Source of the DNA: an uncultured bacterium
GTDB lineage: Bacteria > Verrucomicrobiota > Lentisphaeria > Victivallales > Victivallaceae
Direction of reading: 5' to 3'
NCBI GenBank assembly: GCA_900551245.1
Contig: URVC01000041.1
Location: 1 to 38,391 of the forward strand
Length of the DNA: 38,391 bases
In this document: positions 25,085-33,193 of the stretch, piece by piece
How positions within the stretch are numbered: the stretch's first letter is position 1
Layout of the letters: each line of letters begins with the position of its first letter
The notes under the pieces: model-generated
Database searches by the model: none
Told to the model about the DNA's origin: nothing
What the model saw: only the letters and a program-made list of their open reading frames with translations
Translations under genes and position numbers: made by a program

Positions 25085-25921
25085 ATGTTCAACGACTGCT
25101 ACACCAGAAACAAAGAGGTTGTTTCCTCGCCTCCGCTGCCCTTTTATCTCTTTTCCGTCGGCGAAAAGCGTCTGCTCCGGGGAGAGACCGCCGAAATGGG
25201 CAGTTTGAAAAACTCCTTCTGCGAACTCGTCTTCGGCATCTCCGGAGTCGGTGAGTTGACACTTTACGACAAAAATTATCTCTGCAATCCGGGCGACGTC
25301 TTCTACTACCTCCCCGGCGAGGAGCACCGCCATCACGCCCTTTCGGCGGAGTGGACCACCCGCTGGGTCTGCTTCGACGGGCCGCTGGCCGCGGCGACAC
25401 TGCTCGCCTACCAGTACCCGCGGCTGCAGCGGGGAACCGGCGGCCTGCCGGAAGAGCTCTACCGGACCCTCAAACGGGCGGTCTCCGACTCGGACTATCA
25501 GCAGGTCCGCCGCACCTCCCGGCTGGTCGGAACCCTGCTCGCCGGACTGTACCCGGAAAATCCGGCAGGCGAACAGTCCTCGCTGCTGGTCAAGCAGTGC
25601 ATGGAGTGGATTCAGAGCCATCTGACGGATCCGGCGCTGGATCTGACGTTGCTCTGCGACACCTTCGGCGTCGGGAAACGCACGCTCACCCGGCTCTTTC
25701 ACGAGAAGATCGGGATGCCGCCGGGGCAGTACATCCGGAGCCGCCGCCTGACCGAAGCGCAGATTCTGCTGATGGGGACCGATCTGCCGGTCCGGGAGAT
25801 CGCCCGGAAGTGCGGATTTTCCTGTCTCTCCTCCTTCATCCGGTTCATCCGCAACGATCTCGGCAGTTCGCCGCTGGCGTACCGCCGCCGGAACCGCCGC
25901 GCCTCGGAGGAGGCGGAGTGA
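25085..25921 (+). CDS. AraC-family transcriptional regulator (AraC2)
   Basis: The 278-residue protein has an N-terminal cupin-type sensor (ELVFGISGVGELTLYDKNYLCNPGDVFYYLPGEEHRHHA, about residues 45-85) and a C-terminal AraC double helix-turn-helix (about 175-270), including DLTLLCDTFGVGKRTLTRLFHEK and VREIARKCGFSCLSSFIRFIR. It is divergent from the epimerase/GH1 operon, 107 bases away, and shares a promoter region with it, so it most likely controls that operon. GAGA lies about five bases before the ATG. The effector may be the glycoside consumed by the operon, which is inference. Confidence 0.9.
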   Translation: MFNDCYTRNKEVVSSPPLPFYLFSVGEKRLLRGETAEMGSLKNSFCELVFGISGVGELTLYDKNYLCNPGDVFYYLPGEEHRHHALSAEWTTRWVCFDGPLAAATLLAYQYPRLQRGTGGLPEELYRTLKRAVSDSDYQQVRRTSRLVGTLLAGLYPENPAGEQSSLLVKQCMEWIQSHLTDPALDLTLLCDTFGVGKRTLTRLFHEKIGMPPGQYIRSRRLTEAQILLMGTDLPVREIARKCGFSCLSSFIRFIRNDLGSSPLAYRRRNRRASEEAE

Positions 25922-25927
25922 TCCCGC

Positions 25928-25950
25928 GCCGGCGCGGCCCGGCAGTTTTT
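25928..25950 (+). terminator. Possible intrinsic terminator after AraC2
   Basis: GCCGG (25928-25932) and CCGGC (25939-25943) can pair around a 6-base loop, followed by AGTTTTT. The stem is short but fully GC, and it starts seven bases after the AraC2 stop codon. A competing palindrome (CCGCGCCGGCGCGG) overlaps it. Confidence 0.45.
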
Positions 25951-25973
25951 CCGCCGTCTCCGTACTGCCGAAA

Positions 25974-28900
25974 CTATTCGAGCATGATATTTTTGAGTTC
26001 AAAATTCATCTCCGGCCTGGCGGCTCCGGGAGCCCGTTTGGTCCGGTGGAAGAGGAAGAGCTCGCCGCGCAGGGTCGACAATGCCGCCGAACCGGTGGGC
26101 TGGAAATCCTTTCCGAACATCAGACGATACTTGTGCCATTGCCCGTCTCCCCTGACCGTGATTTCGCCGCGGAAACTGCCATGCCAGGTCTGTTCCGGCA
26201 ATATGAACTGAAGAATTCCACCCTCCCGGCTTCTGATCCAGCAGGAGAGATAGTGGTAGTCGTCGCTCAACCCCTCCTTTTTGAAGGTCAGCATCAGCGC
26301 CGGACAATCCCCCGCGGCGACCGCCGGGAACCGGACCGTCAACACGCGCTGCCCATCGACAACGGAGCGTTTGACCTCCCCCTTGACCCTGGTATTGAGA
26401 TCCTTCGTACCGGTGACATTCACGAAATGCTCCTCCGTCAAGTTTGCGGTGTGCGAACTGGCCTCCTCCGCGGTTGCAGCGACCAGCACCGGAACCGGCG
26501 CTTCGGTCGGGAGCCAGTTGATCGCATCGCCGCGCGCTTCGTCGGAGGAAAGGAAATCAAACGACACGACCGGAACCTGAGGACGCGGATTGTCCCAGGC
26601 GGCCACGAAGGTCCCAATTTCTTGATTCCGTGAATTTTTCCGGATGATCCCCATCCTGGCGTCGGGAAGCTGGGCGACCGACTGCCAGTCGCCGACATTC
26701 CGGGCGGCCTCCACCACATAATCGGTGGTTTTGCCGTCGGCATAGACTATTCGATAGGCGCCCGCAACTCCCTTGTCTCCCCACGCCGCCGTGTGTAGGA
26801 AGAAGATTCGCGACACTCTCCTGCCGACCTTGATGCCGCGGATCGCAGCCGGGAAACGGGGCCGCTTCGAACCGCGCACCACCAGACAGGATTTGCCGTC
26901 GTTCTTCTCCGGGTCGATGATGTGGAAGGGGATTCCGGCGGCACTCTGCTCTCCGAGCGGCATCACCCGGAAATCGTTTTCCCCCTGATCGGTCCAGCCG
27001 CCTCTGCCGTCGTTCTCCTCCTCATCTTGGAACGACACGTTGGCATAGGGCGCGAGATCGATCGGCATCAGCGCCGAGCTGGCCGCCACGTAGTCTTCCT
27101 CCGCAGCATCGGCCAGCGGAAGCGCCTTGTCCCAATACGTTTCCGCCCCGACGGCATAGTGGAACAGATTGTAAAGCCAGGTCGCCGCGACGCTGTCAAC
27201 TTTGTAGCAGGCCATCGTCTCAAGCTGTGACAGAATGATCCTCCCCCGGCCGCAGACAGCTTCGACGACCGCATTGCCGACATTGGCGCGCGAAAGCATC
27301 GGCCCCTTGACCGCAAGCGCATTGACCGTGTAGGGCACAAAGGTGCCGGTCACAAGGAAACCATGATCCGGATTGTTCCAGGTGTCGAAGCTGGTGTAGT
27401 CAAGTCCGGCGAAGAGCGGATGACCGGGCGTGACGAGGTCGACGAAGGTATTTTCCTCCGCCGAAGGGCTCTGATTTCCGGGCAGCACGCTCCTGCTGTT
27501 CTTCTGTTCAAGCACCAGCAGAGTGCCGCCAAGATGGCGGAGAAAGCGGGCAAGATCTGAAGAGAGAGGCAGTGAAATCTTCTGCTTTTCAACATGTTCC
27601 GCAGGAACCACGAGCACGCCAGACTCCTTGAGCTCCCCGGGTGATTTGACGACGGAGTACTTGAGTTTGAAGTTGTCGAGGACCTCCTGAAGCGCCGCGA
27701 GATTGCCGAGGGCACCGGTGTCGAGGACGAACACCGGCCGCTTCTGGTCGATTTTCCGCGTCAGAATCGAGCGGCTCTGGAGGTAGAGATCGTAATAGTT
27801 TCTGGCGATCTCCCGCCCGTCCGCCGTCAGCGTCAGGCGCAGCTGGTAGTTGCCCGGAGCGAGATCGGCGGGAATCCGCAGCATCGCCCTGCCGGAGTGA
27901 CGGCTCTGGGCGGCAAGTTCCGCGATATCGACCGAGCCAATCGGCTGGACCTCATGGTCGGTCTTCGCCAGAGCGAACTGCAGTTTCAAATTCCGAAAGG
28001 AATCCTTACCGCTGTTGATCACTTCGAGGATCCACGGCGACTCCTCCCCGAGAAAGAGGTTGCGCGGAAAGAGATGGTTGCTGTTGTGGAGCGACGGAAA
28101 CACCGGCTGCGTCCACAGCGTCGACGCCCGGATGCCGCCGAACCACGGGGCAAAACCGCTATAGTTCGGATCGAGCCGGTAGAGCTCGAAAATACGGCGC
28201 CCGTAAAGCGTCTGCGCCCACTCGCCGAACCCGGGACCAACCGCCTTGAAGAGCGGCGCACAGCCGGTGAAGCCAATCCCTCTGGGATCCCCCCAGCTGG
28301 TCGAATTCGCCATGTATTTCGCGTACTGCCCGACATCGCCGCGCCGGAAGTCCGGGTCGACACGAATGCCCCAGGAAAATCCGACGTTCTCCCAGGCGAC
28401 CAGCGGCCGGGAGAGTCTCTCCTTTTCGCCGTAAATGCGCAGTTCCCCCTCATACTGCTCGGCCAGCACATCGACCAGCCGGGTCCACGGGCTCGACAGC
28501 GAAGTGTAGGTATGTAGATCATGCACATCGGTGTCCAGCCGGGTCTCGCCGTAACTGGCCCAGCCGGCCGCTCCGGAGAAGGTGCTGATCGGGCGTTTCG
28601 ATTTGTCGAGCCGACGGACGAGCCCGACCTGCAGATCCATCAGGCGCGACACCCGGGGGGAGTTGCGGTGCACCACCTCGTTCCCCATCGACCACATGGT
28701 CACCGAAGGATGGTTGTAGCAGGATTCGACAAATTCGGCCACCTCCCGCATATTGTTCTTTTCAAACGCCTCGAAATCGATGTTTGTCGTGAAGCACCAG
28801 CCCCACTCGTGAAAGATCATCAGACCGGTTTCATCGGCAATTTCCAGCACTTTCGGCAGAATCGGCATATGCGCGGTCCGGGCGATCACATAGCCGAGGT

Positions 28901-30080
28901 TGCGCAGATTGAGCAAGGTAGAAAGAATTTTCCTCTCCTCCTCCTCCTCCGAAAGTCCGTAACCGCCGTACTGGATGGAGTTGATGTTCTGCCCGAACAG
29001 GTAAATCGGCTCGCCGTTCAGGTAGAATCTGCCGTTTTCGGCAATGAATTCACGATACCCGAAGCGCACCGCCCTGCTGGCGACAACCTTGCCGCTCTCT
29101 TTGATATGGAGCGTCAGGTAATGGAGATAGGGGTTGTCGATCGACCATTTTACAGCATCATTCAACGCAATCGTGACGGTGCCGGTATTGCTTCCCGGCT
29201 TGAGTTCGACCGCCTTCCCGGCAAGGGTTCCGACGACCCGGCCGGCATCCTTCCGGACCGCCGGCGAAACGATCGCGTCAAACTCCGCGGAAACCGCCCT
29301 GCCGGTGTGATTCAGGACCGTGTAGTCCACTTCGATCCCGCCGGCGGCGAGCCGGGGCGTCACCAGAAGTTTCCGGATCCGGATTTCCGGCTCGAGCGAC
29401 AGAGCGACATTCTGCCAGATGCCGCCGCGGATGTTGTTGAGCGCCCACTGGGAGCCGTAGACATGCTTGACCTTCTGAATGCCGCCGGTGGTTCCCTGAT
29501 CGGAAAATACGCGTATGGCCAGCACGTTCCGTCCCGCCCTGGCCGCATCGGTCGCATCGAGTTCGAACGGCGTGAACTCTCCGAGATGGCGCCCGACCTC
29601 CCGGCCGTTCAGAAACACGACCGCCTCGCAGCCGATCACGTCGAACTTCAGAATCACCCGGCGATTTCGCAGTTCGGCGGGGGCCAGTTCGAATCCGGTG
29701 CGATACCAGCCTTTGACATAGGGCTGTCTCTTGTTCTGCTTCTCGGGATACTTCCGGTACCAGTTGAGCGGAACCGCGATCGTATCCCATCGGGAGTCGT
29801 CAAATTCAGGATTCTGATACCCTCTGGCGAAATCCGCATCGGCGGGAAAGGGCTTCGTCGAACTCTCCAGTCCGGAGATCTTCCAGCTGCCGTTCAGCGA
29901 GCGAAGCAGGGGCGCCGCCGCTCCCCGTGAGGCCGGTCCGTTCGGAATTTCACCGACGCCGATGGTTTCGACACGCGTGAACCGCCGCGGTGCCGGGAGG
30001 TAGGGCGACACCGTCACCTCCGCGACTGCCGTTGCAACGCACACCAGCAACAGCCCGATTCCGGTCAAAAACTTCAACAT
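25974..30080 (-). CDS. Secreted GH2 glycoside hydrolase with amidotransferase-like and additional beta-sandwich C-terminal domains
   Basis: The 1368-residue protein has a signal peptide (ending ATAVA), a sugar-binding jelly roll (about 50-230: VIGCEAVVFLNGREVG), an Ig-like domain (about 235-345), and a GH2 barrel (about 350-690) with FYLNGEPIYLFGQN, MWSMGNEV (Glu468, acid/base) and LVAWENVGFSWG (Glu564, nucleophile). After a sandwich comes a region resembling the class I amidotransferase-like fold of GH42 trimerisation domains (about 778-985). Next is a module with DGRGGWTDQG (about 1006-1135), also found in the protein at 34321. A last sandwich ends the protein. GH2 covers beta-galactosidases, beta-mannosidases and beta-glucuronidases; specificity is not readable here. 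GGAGG five bases before the ATG supports the start. Unlike the other large secreted enzymes here it has no prepilin-like gene beside it. Confidence 0.87.
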   Translation of the reverse strand: MLKFLTGIGLLLVCVATAVAEVTVSPYLPAPRRFTRVETIGVGEIPNGPASRGAAAPLLRSLNGSWKISGLESSTKPFPADADFARGYQNPEFDDSRWDTIAVPLNWYRKYPEKQNKRQPYVKGWYRTGFELAPAELRNRRVILKFDVIGCEAVVFLNGREVGRHLGEFTPFELDATDAARAGRNVLAIRVFSDQGTTGGIQKVKHVYGSQWALNNIRGGIWQNVALSLEPEIRIRKLLVTPRLAAGGIEVDYTVLNHTGRAVSAEFDAIVSPAVRKDAGRVVGTLAGKAVELKPGSNTGTVTIALNDAVKWSIDNPYLHYLTLHIKESGKVVASRAVRFGYREFIAENGRFYLNGEPIYLFGQNINSIQYGGYGLSEEEEERKILSTLLNLRNLGYVIARTAHMPILPKVLEIADETGLMIFHEWGWCFTTNIDFEAFEKNNMREVAEFVESCYNHPSVTMWSMGNEVVHRNSPRVSRLMDLQVGLVRRLDKSKRPISTFSGAAGWASYGETRLDTDVHDLHTYTSLSSPWTRLVDVLAEQYEGELRIYGEKERLSRPLVAWENVGFSWGIRVDPDFRRGDVGQYAKYMANSTSWGDPRGIGFTGCAPLFKAVGPGFGEWAQTLYGRRIFELYRLDPNYSGFAPWFGGIRASTLWTQPVFPSLHNSNHLFPRNLFLGEESPWILEVINSGKDSFRNLKLQFALAKTDHEVQPIGSVDIAELAAQSRHSGRAMLRIPADLAPGNYQLRLTLTADGREIARNYYDLYLQSRSILTRKIDQKRPVFVLDTGALGNLAALQEVLDNFKLKYSVVKSPGELKESGVLVVPAEHVEKQKISLPLSSDLARFLRHLGGTLLVLEQKNSRSVLPGNQSPSAEENTFVDLVTPGHPLFAGLDYTSFDTWNNPDHGFLVTGTFVPYTVNALAVKGPMLSRANVGNAVVEAVCGRGRIILSQLETMACYKVDSVAATWLYNLFHYAVGAETYWDKALPLADAAEEDYVAASSALMPIDLAPYANVSFQDEEENDGRGGWTDQGENDFRVMPLGEQSAAGIPFHIIDPEKNDGKSCLVVRGSKRPRFPAAIRGIKVGRRVSRIFFLHTAAWGDKGVAGAYRIVYADGKTTDYVVEAARNVGDWQSVAQLPDARMGIIRKNSRNQEIGTFVAAWDNPRPQVPVVSFDFLSSDEARGDAINWLPTEAPVPVLVAATAEEASSHTANLTEEHFVNVTGTKDLNTRVKGEVKRSVVDGQRVLTVRFPAVAAGDCPALMLTFKKEGLSDDYHYLSCWIRSREGGILQFILPEQTWHGSFRGEITVRGDGQWHKYRLMFGKDFQPTGSAALSTLRGELFLFHRTKRAPGAARPEMNFELKNIMLE

Positions 30081-30112
30081 GAATCCCTCCAGTTTTAATT
30101 TGAATTAATATC

Positions 30113-30141
30113 TTTTAAATCAGAATTTTACACTTTGTCAA
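30113..30141 (-). promoter_or_regulatory. Candidate promoter of the GH2 gene
   Basis: On the minus strand a perfect TTGACA (30136-30141) is followed after 17 bases by TTAAAA (30113-30118), a poor -10 box in a very AT-rich stretch. A different -10 box could be used. Confidence 0.4.
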
Positions 30142-30461
30142 AATCCATTTTTCTGAAATCATTTCCCATACTGCCACCCTTCACTTATATTATGCCATAA
30201 AACGGGGAAAAAACCAATGGGACATTGTTCCGGCAGCCTTGAATTTTGTTCAAAAAACAGGATTCCATTCATTCAACGTCCCGGCCGTCCCCTTCGTCTC
30301 CGTCCTTCTGCTGCGGCGTTGCGGCGTAACGCTCCGGCCGAAACCGGCCTGCCGTGGCGAACGGCGTCTTTCTGCGGAACGATGGAACAATCCAGTGCAA
30401 CTCAACGCGGCCGTTTTTCTGTAAAGTTTTCGGAATTTCATTTGCTTTTTTTGCCGTCATA

Positions 30462-30473
30462 TGATACTTTTTT
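30462..30473 (-). promoter_or_regulatory. Copy 1 of a 12-base motif flanking AraC3 (probable operator)
   Basis: TGATACTTTTTT on the plus strand is AAAAAAGTATCA on the minus strand and matches copy 2 at 31371-31382 exactly. It lies three bases before the AraC3 start codon and overlaps a possible -10 box (TATGAT, 30460-30465), so binding here would be expected to repress the gene. Confidence 0.55.
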
Positions 30474-30476
30474 ATC

Positions 30477-31358
30477 ATGAAATTCCATTTTGAAACAATT
30501 CTGCCCGGCCCGGGCGAGTCATTCGTAACCGAGGAGATGGTCGCTCCGACGCTCGACTGCGTCTACCACATCCACCCGGAATGCGAACTTACCTGGATCG
30601 AGTCCGGCTTCGGCAGCCGCTTCATCGGCGATTCGATCGAACCGTTCTCCGCCGGCGACCTCGTCCTCATCGGCGGCTCGGTGCCGCACCACTATCTGAC
30701 CCTCGAATCCGACAGCACCGGGCCGGAGTGGAGCAGGACCCGCGTCGTCAAATTCGCCCCCGCCTTCTGCGGCAGAACCTTACTCGAACTTCCTGAATTC
30801 GAAGCAGTCGCCCGCATGCTTCAGGAGGCGGCACGCGGCCTGCACTTCCCCGAAGAGAGTGCCCGGGAGGCCGTTCCGCTCCTTCAAAAGCTTTTCCGTG
30901 AACACGGCGCCCGGCGGCTGCTCACGCTTCTGGAACTGCTCGAACGGCTCTCGCGCCTCCCCCGCCGCCCCCTCTCCGGAACCGTCATCGAACCGGAGGC
31001 CGCCCCCGATGAACGGCTCAACCGGGTGTTGCAGCTCATCCACCGCCGCCTCGCCCAGGGGCGGCCGATTCCGCTGGCGGAGGCCGCCGCGGAAGCCTGC
31101 CTCACCCCGACCGCCTTCAGCCGCTACTTCCGCCGCGCGACTCGCAAACGCTTCATCGACTACGTGACGGAGCTCAAGCTCAGCCGGGCCGCGGGGGAGC
31201 TCGCGCGAAGCGATCGGCCGATCGTCGAAATCGCCTTTGAATCAGGATTTTCCAACCTGTCGAATTTCAACCGGCAGTTCCAGAACAGCCGCAAAATGAC
31301 CCCGCGCGCCTACCGGAACAGTTTCCGCCGAATCGACCTTCACCATGCCGACTCCTGA
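30477..31358 (+). CDS. AraC-family transcriptional regulator (AraC3)
   Basis: The 293-residue protein has an N-terminal cupin-like sensor (YHIHPECELTWIESGFGSRFIGDSIEPFSAGDLVLIGGSVPHHY, about residues 30-75) and a C-terminal AraC double helix-turn-helix (about 180-285) with PLAEAAAEACLTPTAFSRYFRR and IVEIAFESGFSNLSNFNRQFQ. It precedes the lyxose isomerase operon by 118 bases on the same strand and is the likely regulator of it. No Shine-Dalgarno sequence precedes the ATG. A possible -10 box only about 12 bases upstream would give a leaderless or nearly leaderless message. The N-terminus MKFHFETILPG suits the family, so the start is kept. Confidence 0.88.
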   Translation: MKFHFETILPGPGESFVTEEMVAPTLDCVYHIHPECELTWIESGFGSRFIGDSIEPFSAGDLVLIGGSVPHHYLTLESDSTGPEWSRTRVVKFAPAFCGRTLLELPEFEAVARMLQEAARGLHFPEESAREAVPLLQKLFREHGARRLLTLLELLERLSRLPRRPLSGTVIEPEAAPDERLNRVLQLIHRRLAQGRPIPLAEAAAEACLTPTAFSRYFRRATRKRFIDYVTELKLSRAAGELARSDRPIVEIAFESGFSNLSNFNRQFQNSRKMTPRAYRNSFRRIDLHHADS

Positions 31359-31370
31359 ACCGACTATGGC

Positions 31371-31382
31371 AAAAAAGTATCA
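31371..31382 (+). promoter_or_regulatory. Copy 2 of the 12-base motif flanking AraC3, upstream of the lyxose isomerase operon
   Basis: AAAAAAGTATCA is identical to copy 1 on the opposite strand. The similarity extends to ATG two bases upstream of the A run in both copies. It is centred about 50 bases upstream of the -10 box at 31424, the expected place for an AraC-type activator site. Confidence 0.55.
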
Positions 31383-31423
31383 GAACTCGTCAAGAAATTA
31401 AAAGATTTCCCCCCGAAATCCGC

Positions 31424-31429
31424 TATACT
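31424..31429 (+). promoter_or_regulatory. Candidate activator-dependent -10 box of the lyxose isomerase operon
   Basis: TATACT lies 48 bases before the first start codon of the operon. The position 17 bases upstream reads AAAGAT, with no resemblance to a -35 box. A good -10 with no -35 and an upstream regulator motif suggests a promoter that depends on AraC3. Confidence 0.5.
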
Positions 31430-31476
31430 AAAAGCAGAGCATTCACACTGCAACGCGGATGACGGGAGGAAGATCC

Positions 31477-32178
31477 ATGAAACGTTCTGAAATCAACCGG
31501 CGAATCGCCGAGGGGATGGCGTTCTTCGAAGCGATGCACTTCAAACTGCCCCCCTATGCCACCTTCACCATCGCCGACTGGGAGCGCGAAGCCGAAGCCG
31601 CACGCGAGATCTTCGATCTGAAACTGGGCTGGGATGTCACCGCGTTCGGCGGCGGCGACTTCCTGAAAACCGGCCTCCTGCTCTTCACCCTCCGCAACGG
31701 CATCGCCGGTTCGGAGCGTTACCCGAAACCTTACGCCGAAAAGATCATGATGGTCCGCGAAAACCAGGTCACTCCGCGCCATTTTCACTGGCACAAGCAC
31801 GAAGACATCATCAACCGCGGCGGCGGCAACCTGGTCATCGAACTCTTTCACGCCGACCCGGCGGAAAACCGGCTCCGCGACGGGAGTTTCCCGGTCAGCG
31901 TCAACGGATTCCGCCGGACGCTCGACTCCGGCGACAAGGTGATCCTCCAACCGGGCGACAGCATCTGTCTCGAACCGATCCACGCCCACCGGTTCTACGG
32001 CGAACCGGGCAGAGGAAGCGTCCTCGCCGGAGAGGTTTCCATGGTCAATGACGACAGCAACGACAACTGTTTTCTCGATGATGTGATCCGTTTCGACCCG
32101 GTCGAAGAGGACGCCCCCCCCTTCCCTCTTCCCGCCGCCGACTATGAAACGTTTGTGAAAGGAGCGCGCCATGCGTAA
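31477..32178 (+). CDS. D-lyxose ketol-isomerase (cupin-type, EC 5.3.1.15 family)
   Basis: The 233-residue protein closely follows the cupin-type D-lyxose isomerase known from pathogenic Escherichia coli: MKRSEIN at the start, IFDLKLGWDVTAFG, LFTLRNG, KPYAEKIM, then the metal-binding RHFHWHKHEDIINRGGGN (His102, His104, Glu109) and His171 in HAHRFYG. The family interconverts D-lyxose and D-xylulose, and D-mannose and D-fructose, in the cytoplasm with a divalent metal. The start at 31477 (GGGAGGA about six bases upstream, conserved MKRSEIN) is preferred over an ATG six codons earlier. Its last 8 bases overlap the kinase gene. Together with the kinase and polyol dehydrogenase it should feed pentose or hexose into central metabolism. 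Confidence 0.9.
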   Translation: MKRSEINRRIAEGMAFFEAMHFKLPPYATFTIADWEREAEAAREIFDLKLGWDVTAFGGGDFLKTGLLLFTLRNGIAGSERYPKPYAEKIMMVRENQVTPRHFHWHKHEDIINRGGGNLVIELFHADPAENRLRDGSFPVSVNGFRRTLDSGDKVILQPGDSICLEPIHAHRFYGEPGRGSVLAGEVSMVNDDSNDNCFLDDVIRFDPVEEDAPPFPLPAADYETFVKGARHA

Positions 32179-33193
32179 CGGCATCCTCGCCGCAGGAAAC
32201 TGGATTCTCGACAAGGTCAAGACCATCGACCGCTGGCCGGGCGAAGGCAACCTCTGCAACATCGTCGAGGAGACCCGCGCGCCGGGCGGCGGCCCCTGCA
32301 ACCTCCTCTTCGACCTCGCCGCCATCGATCCGGATCTGCCGCTCTACGCCGCCGGAAGAGTCGGCGACGACGACGACGGCAACTTCCTTCTCAACGAGCT
32401 TCGCCGCCGTCATATCGACAGCCGGTGGATGATTCGAAGCCGTTCCGCCGCAACCGCGTACACCGATGTAATGTCCGGCGGAGGGCGGCGGACCTTCTTT
32501 CACTGCCGCGGCGCCAATGCGGAGTTCAACCCGGCGGACCTCGACGGCGTCGACCTCCCCGCCCGCTTCTTCTACCTCGGCTATCTGCTGTTGCTGGACG
32601 CCCTCGATACGGACGATCCGGAGTACGGCACCGCCGGCAGCCGGCTGCTGGCCCGGATGAGCGAAGCTGGCTGCCGGACCGTCGTCGATTTCGTCTCGGA
32701 AGCGCCGGAGAAGTTCCGCCGCATCATTCCCCCGGCCCTGCCCTGGACCGATATCCTGATCATCAATGAGATCGAAGCGTCGCACTGCCTCGGGCGGGAG
32801 CTGCGCCGCGCCGACGGTTCCCTCGATTGGGCGGAGCTGGTTCCGGCGGCGGAAGGACTTCTCGCGGCCGGGGTCCGCCAGCTGGCGGTGATCCACTTTC
32901 CGGAAGGTGCACTGGCGCTGGAACGTGGCGGTACACCGGTCTACGCCCCCTCCTGCCGGATGGAACGCTCCGAGATCGTCGGCTCCACCGGCGCCGGTGA
33001 CGCGTTCGCCGCCGGGGTGCTCTACGGTCTGCACGAGGATCTCCCCCTGCGTGAAGCGCTCGATCTCGGCTCCGCGTCGAGCCGGTTCAACCTGCTCTCC
33101 CCGACGGCCAGCGACGGGGCGGTATCGCTTGGCGTCATGCGCAACTATTTGAAAGAGTGTGAATTCACACCTCTCCCGGAGATATTTCAATGA
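32171..33193 (+). CDS. PfkB-family carbohydrate kinase
   Basis: The 340-residue protein has the PfkB/ribokinase layout: an N-terminal sugar-binding region with APGGGPCNLLFDLAAI and AAGRVGDDDDGNFLLNEL, and the C-terminal signature GSTGAGDAFAAGVLYGL with Asp277 as the likely catalytic base. It phosphorylates a sugar with ATP in the cytoplasm. Beside a lyxose/mannose isomerase the likely substrate is the ketose made (D-xylulose or D-fructose), but adenosine or 2-keto-3-deoxy sugars are known for other family members. The ATG overlaps the isomerase gene by 8 bases, with AAGGAG about 8 bases upstream. The stop overlaps the next start by 4 bases (ATGA), which indicates tight translational coupling. 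Confidence 0.88.
   Translation: MRNGILAAGNWILDKVKTIDRWPGEGNLCNIVEETRAPGGGPCNLLFDLAAIDPDLPLYAAGRVGDDDDGNFLLNELRRRHIDSRWMIRSRSAATAYTDVMSGGGRRTFFHCRGANAEFNPADLDGVDLPARFFYLGYLLLLDALDTDDPEYGTAGSRLLARMSEAGCRTVVDFVSEAPEKFRRIIPPALPWTDILIINEIEASHCLGRELRRADGSLDWAELVPAAEGLLAAGVRQLAVIHFPEGALALERGGTPVYAPSCRMERSEIVGSTGAGDAFAAGVLYGLHEDLPLREALDLGSASSRFNLLSPTASDGAVSLGVMRNYLKECEFTPLPEIFQ

Larger units (their letters stand above)
30081..30476. other. 396-bp intergenic region between the GH2 and AraC3 genes
   Basis: No convincing gene is present. The two ends are AT-rich and hold the candidate promoters of the divergent genes. The middle (about 30280-30390) is GC-rich and can form short adjacent hairpins, for example GGCCG-AAAC-CGGCC near 30335-30348 and GCCGT-GGCGA-ACGGC at 30351-30365. 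Near 30239, TTGAA-TTTTG-TTCAA is another short inverted repeat. An 87-codon open frame crosses the region but resembles no protein. The GC-rich centre could be a small RNA, a decayed gene or a dispersed repeat; nothing seen here decides which. Confidence 0.5.

Noticed and set aside
28521..29930. Plus-strand frame (469 codons) opposite the GH2 gene
   Set aside because: Antisense to the GH2 barrel and jelly roll, composition typical of a shadow frame.
30217..30480. 87-codon frame in the GH2/AraC3 intergenic region
   Set aside because: Runs into the AraC3 start, resembles no protein, composition unlike neighbouring genes. Kept only as part of the intergenic description.
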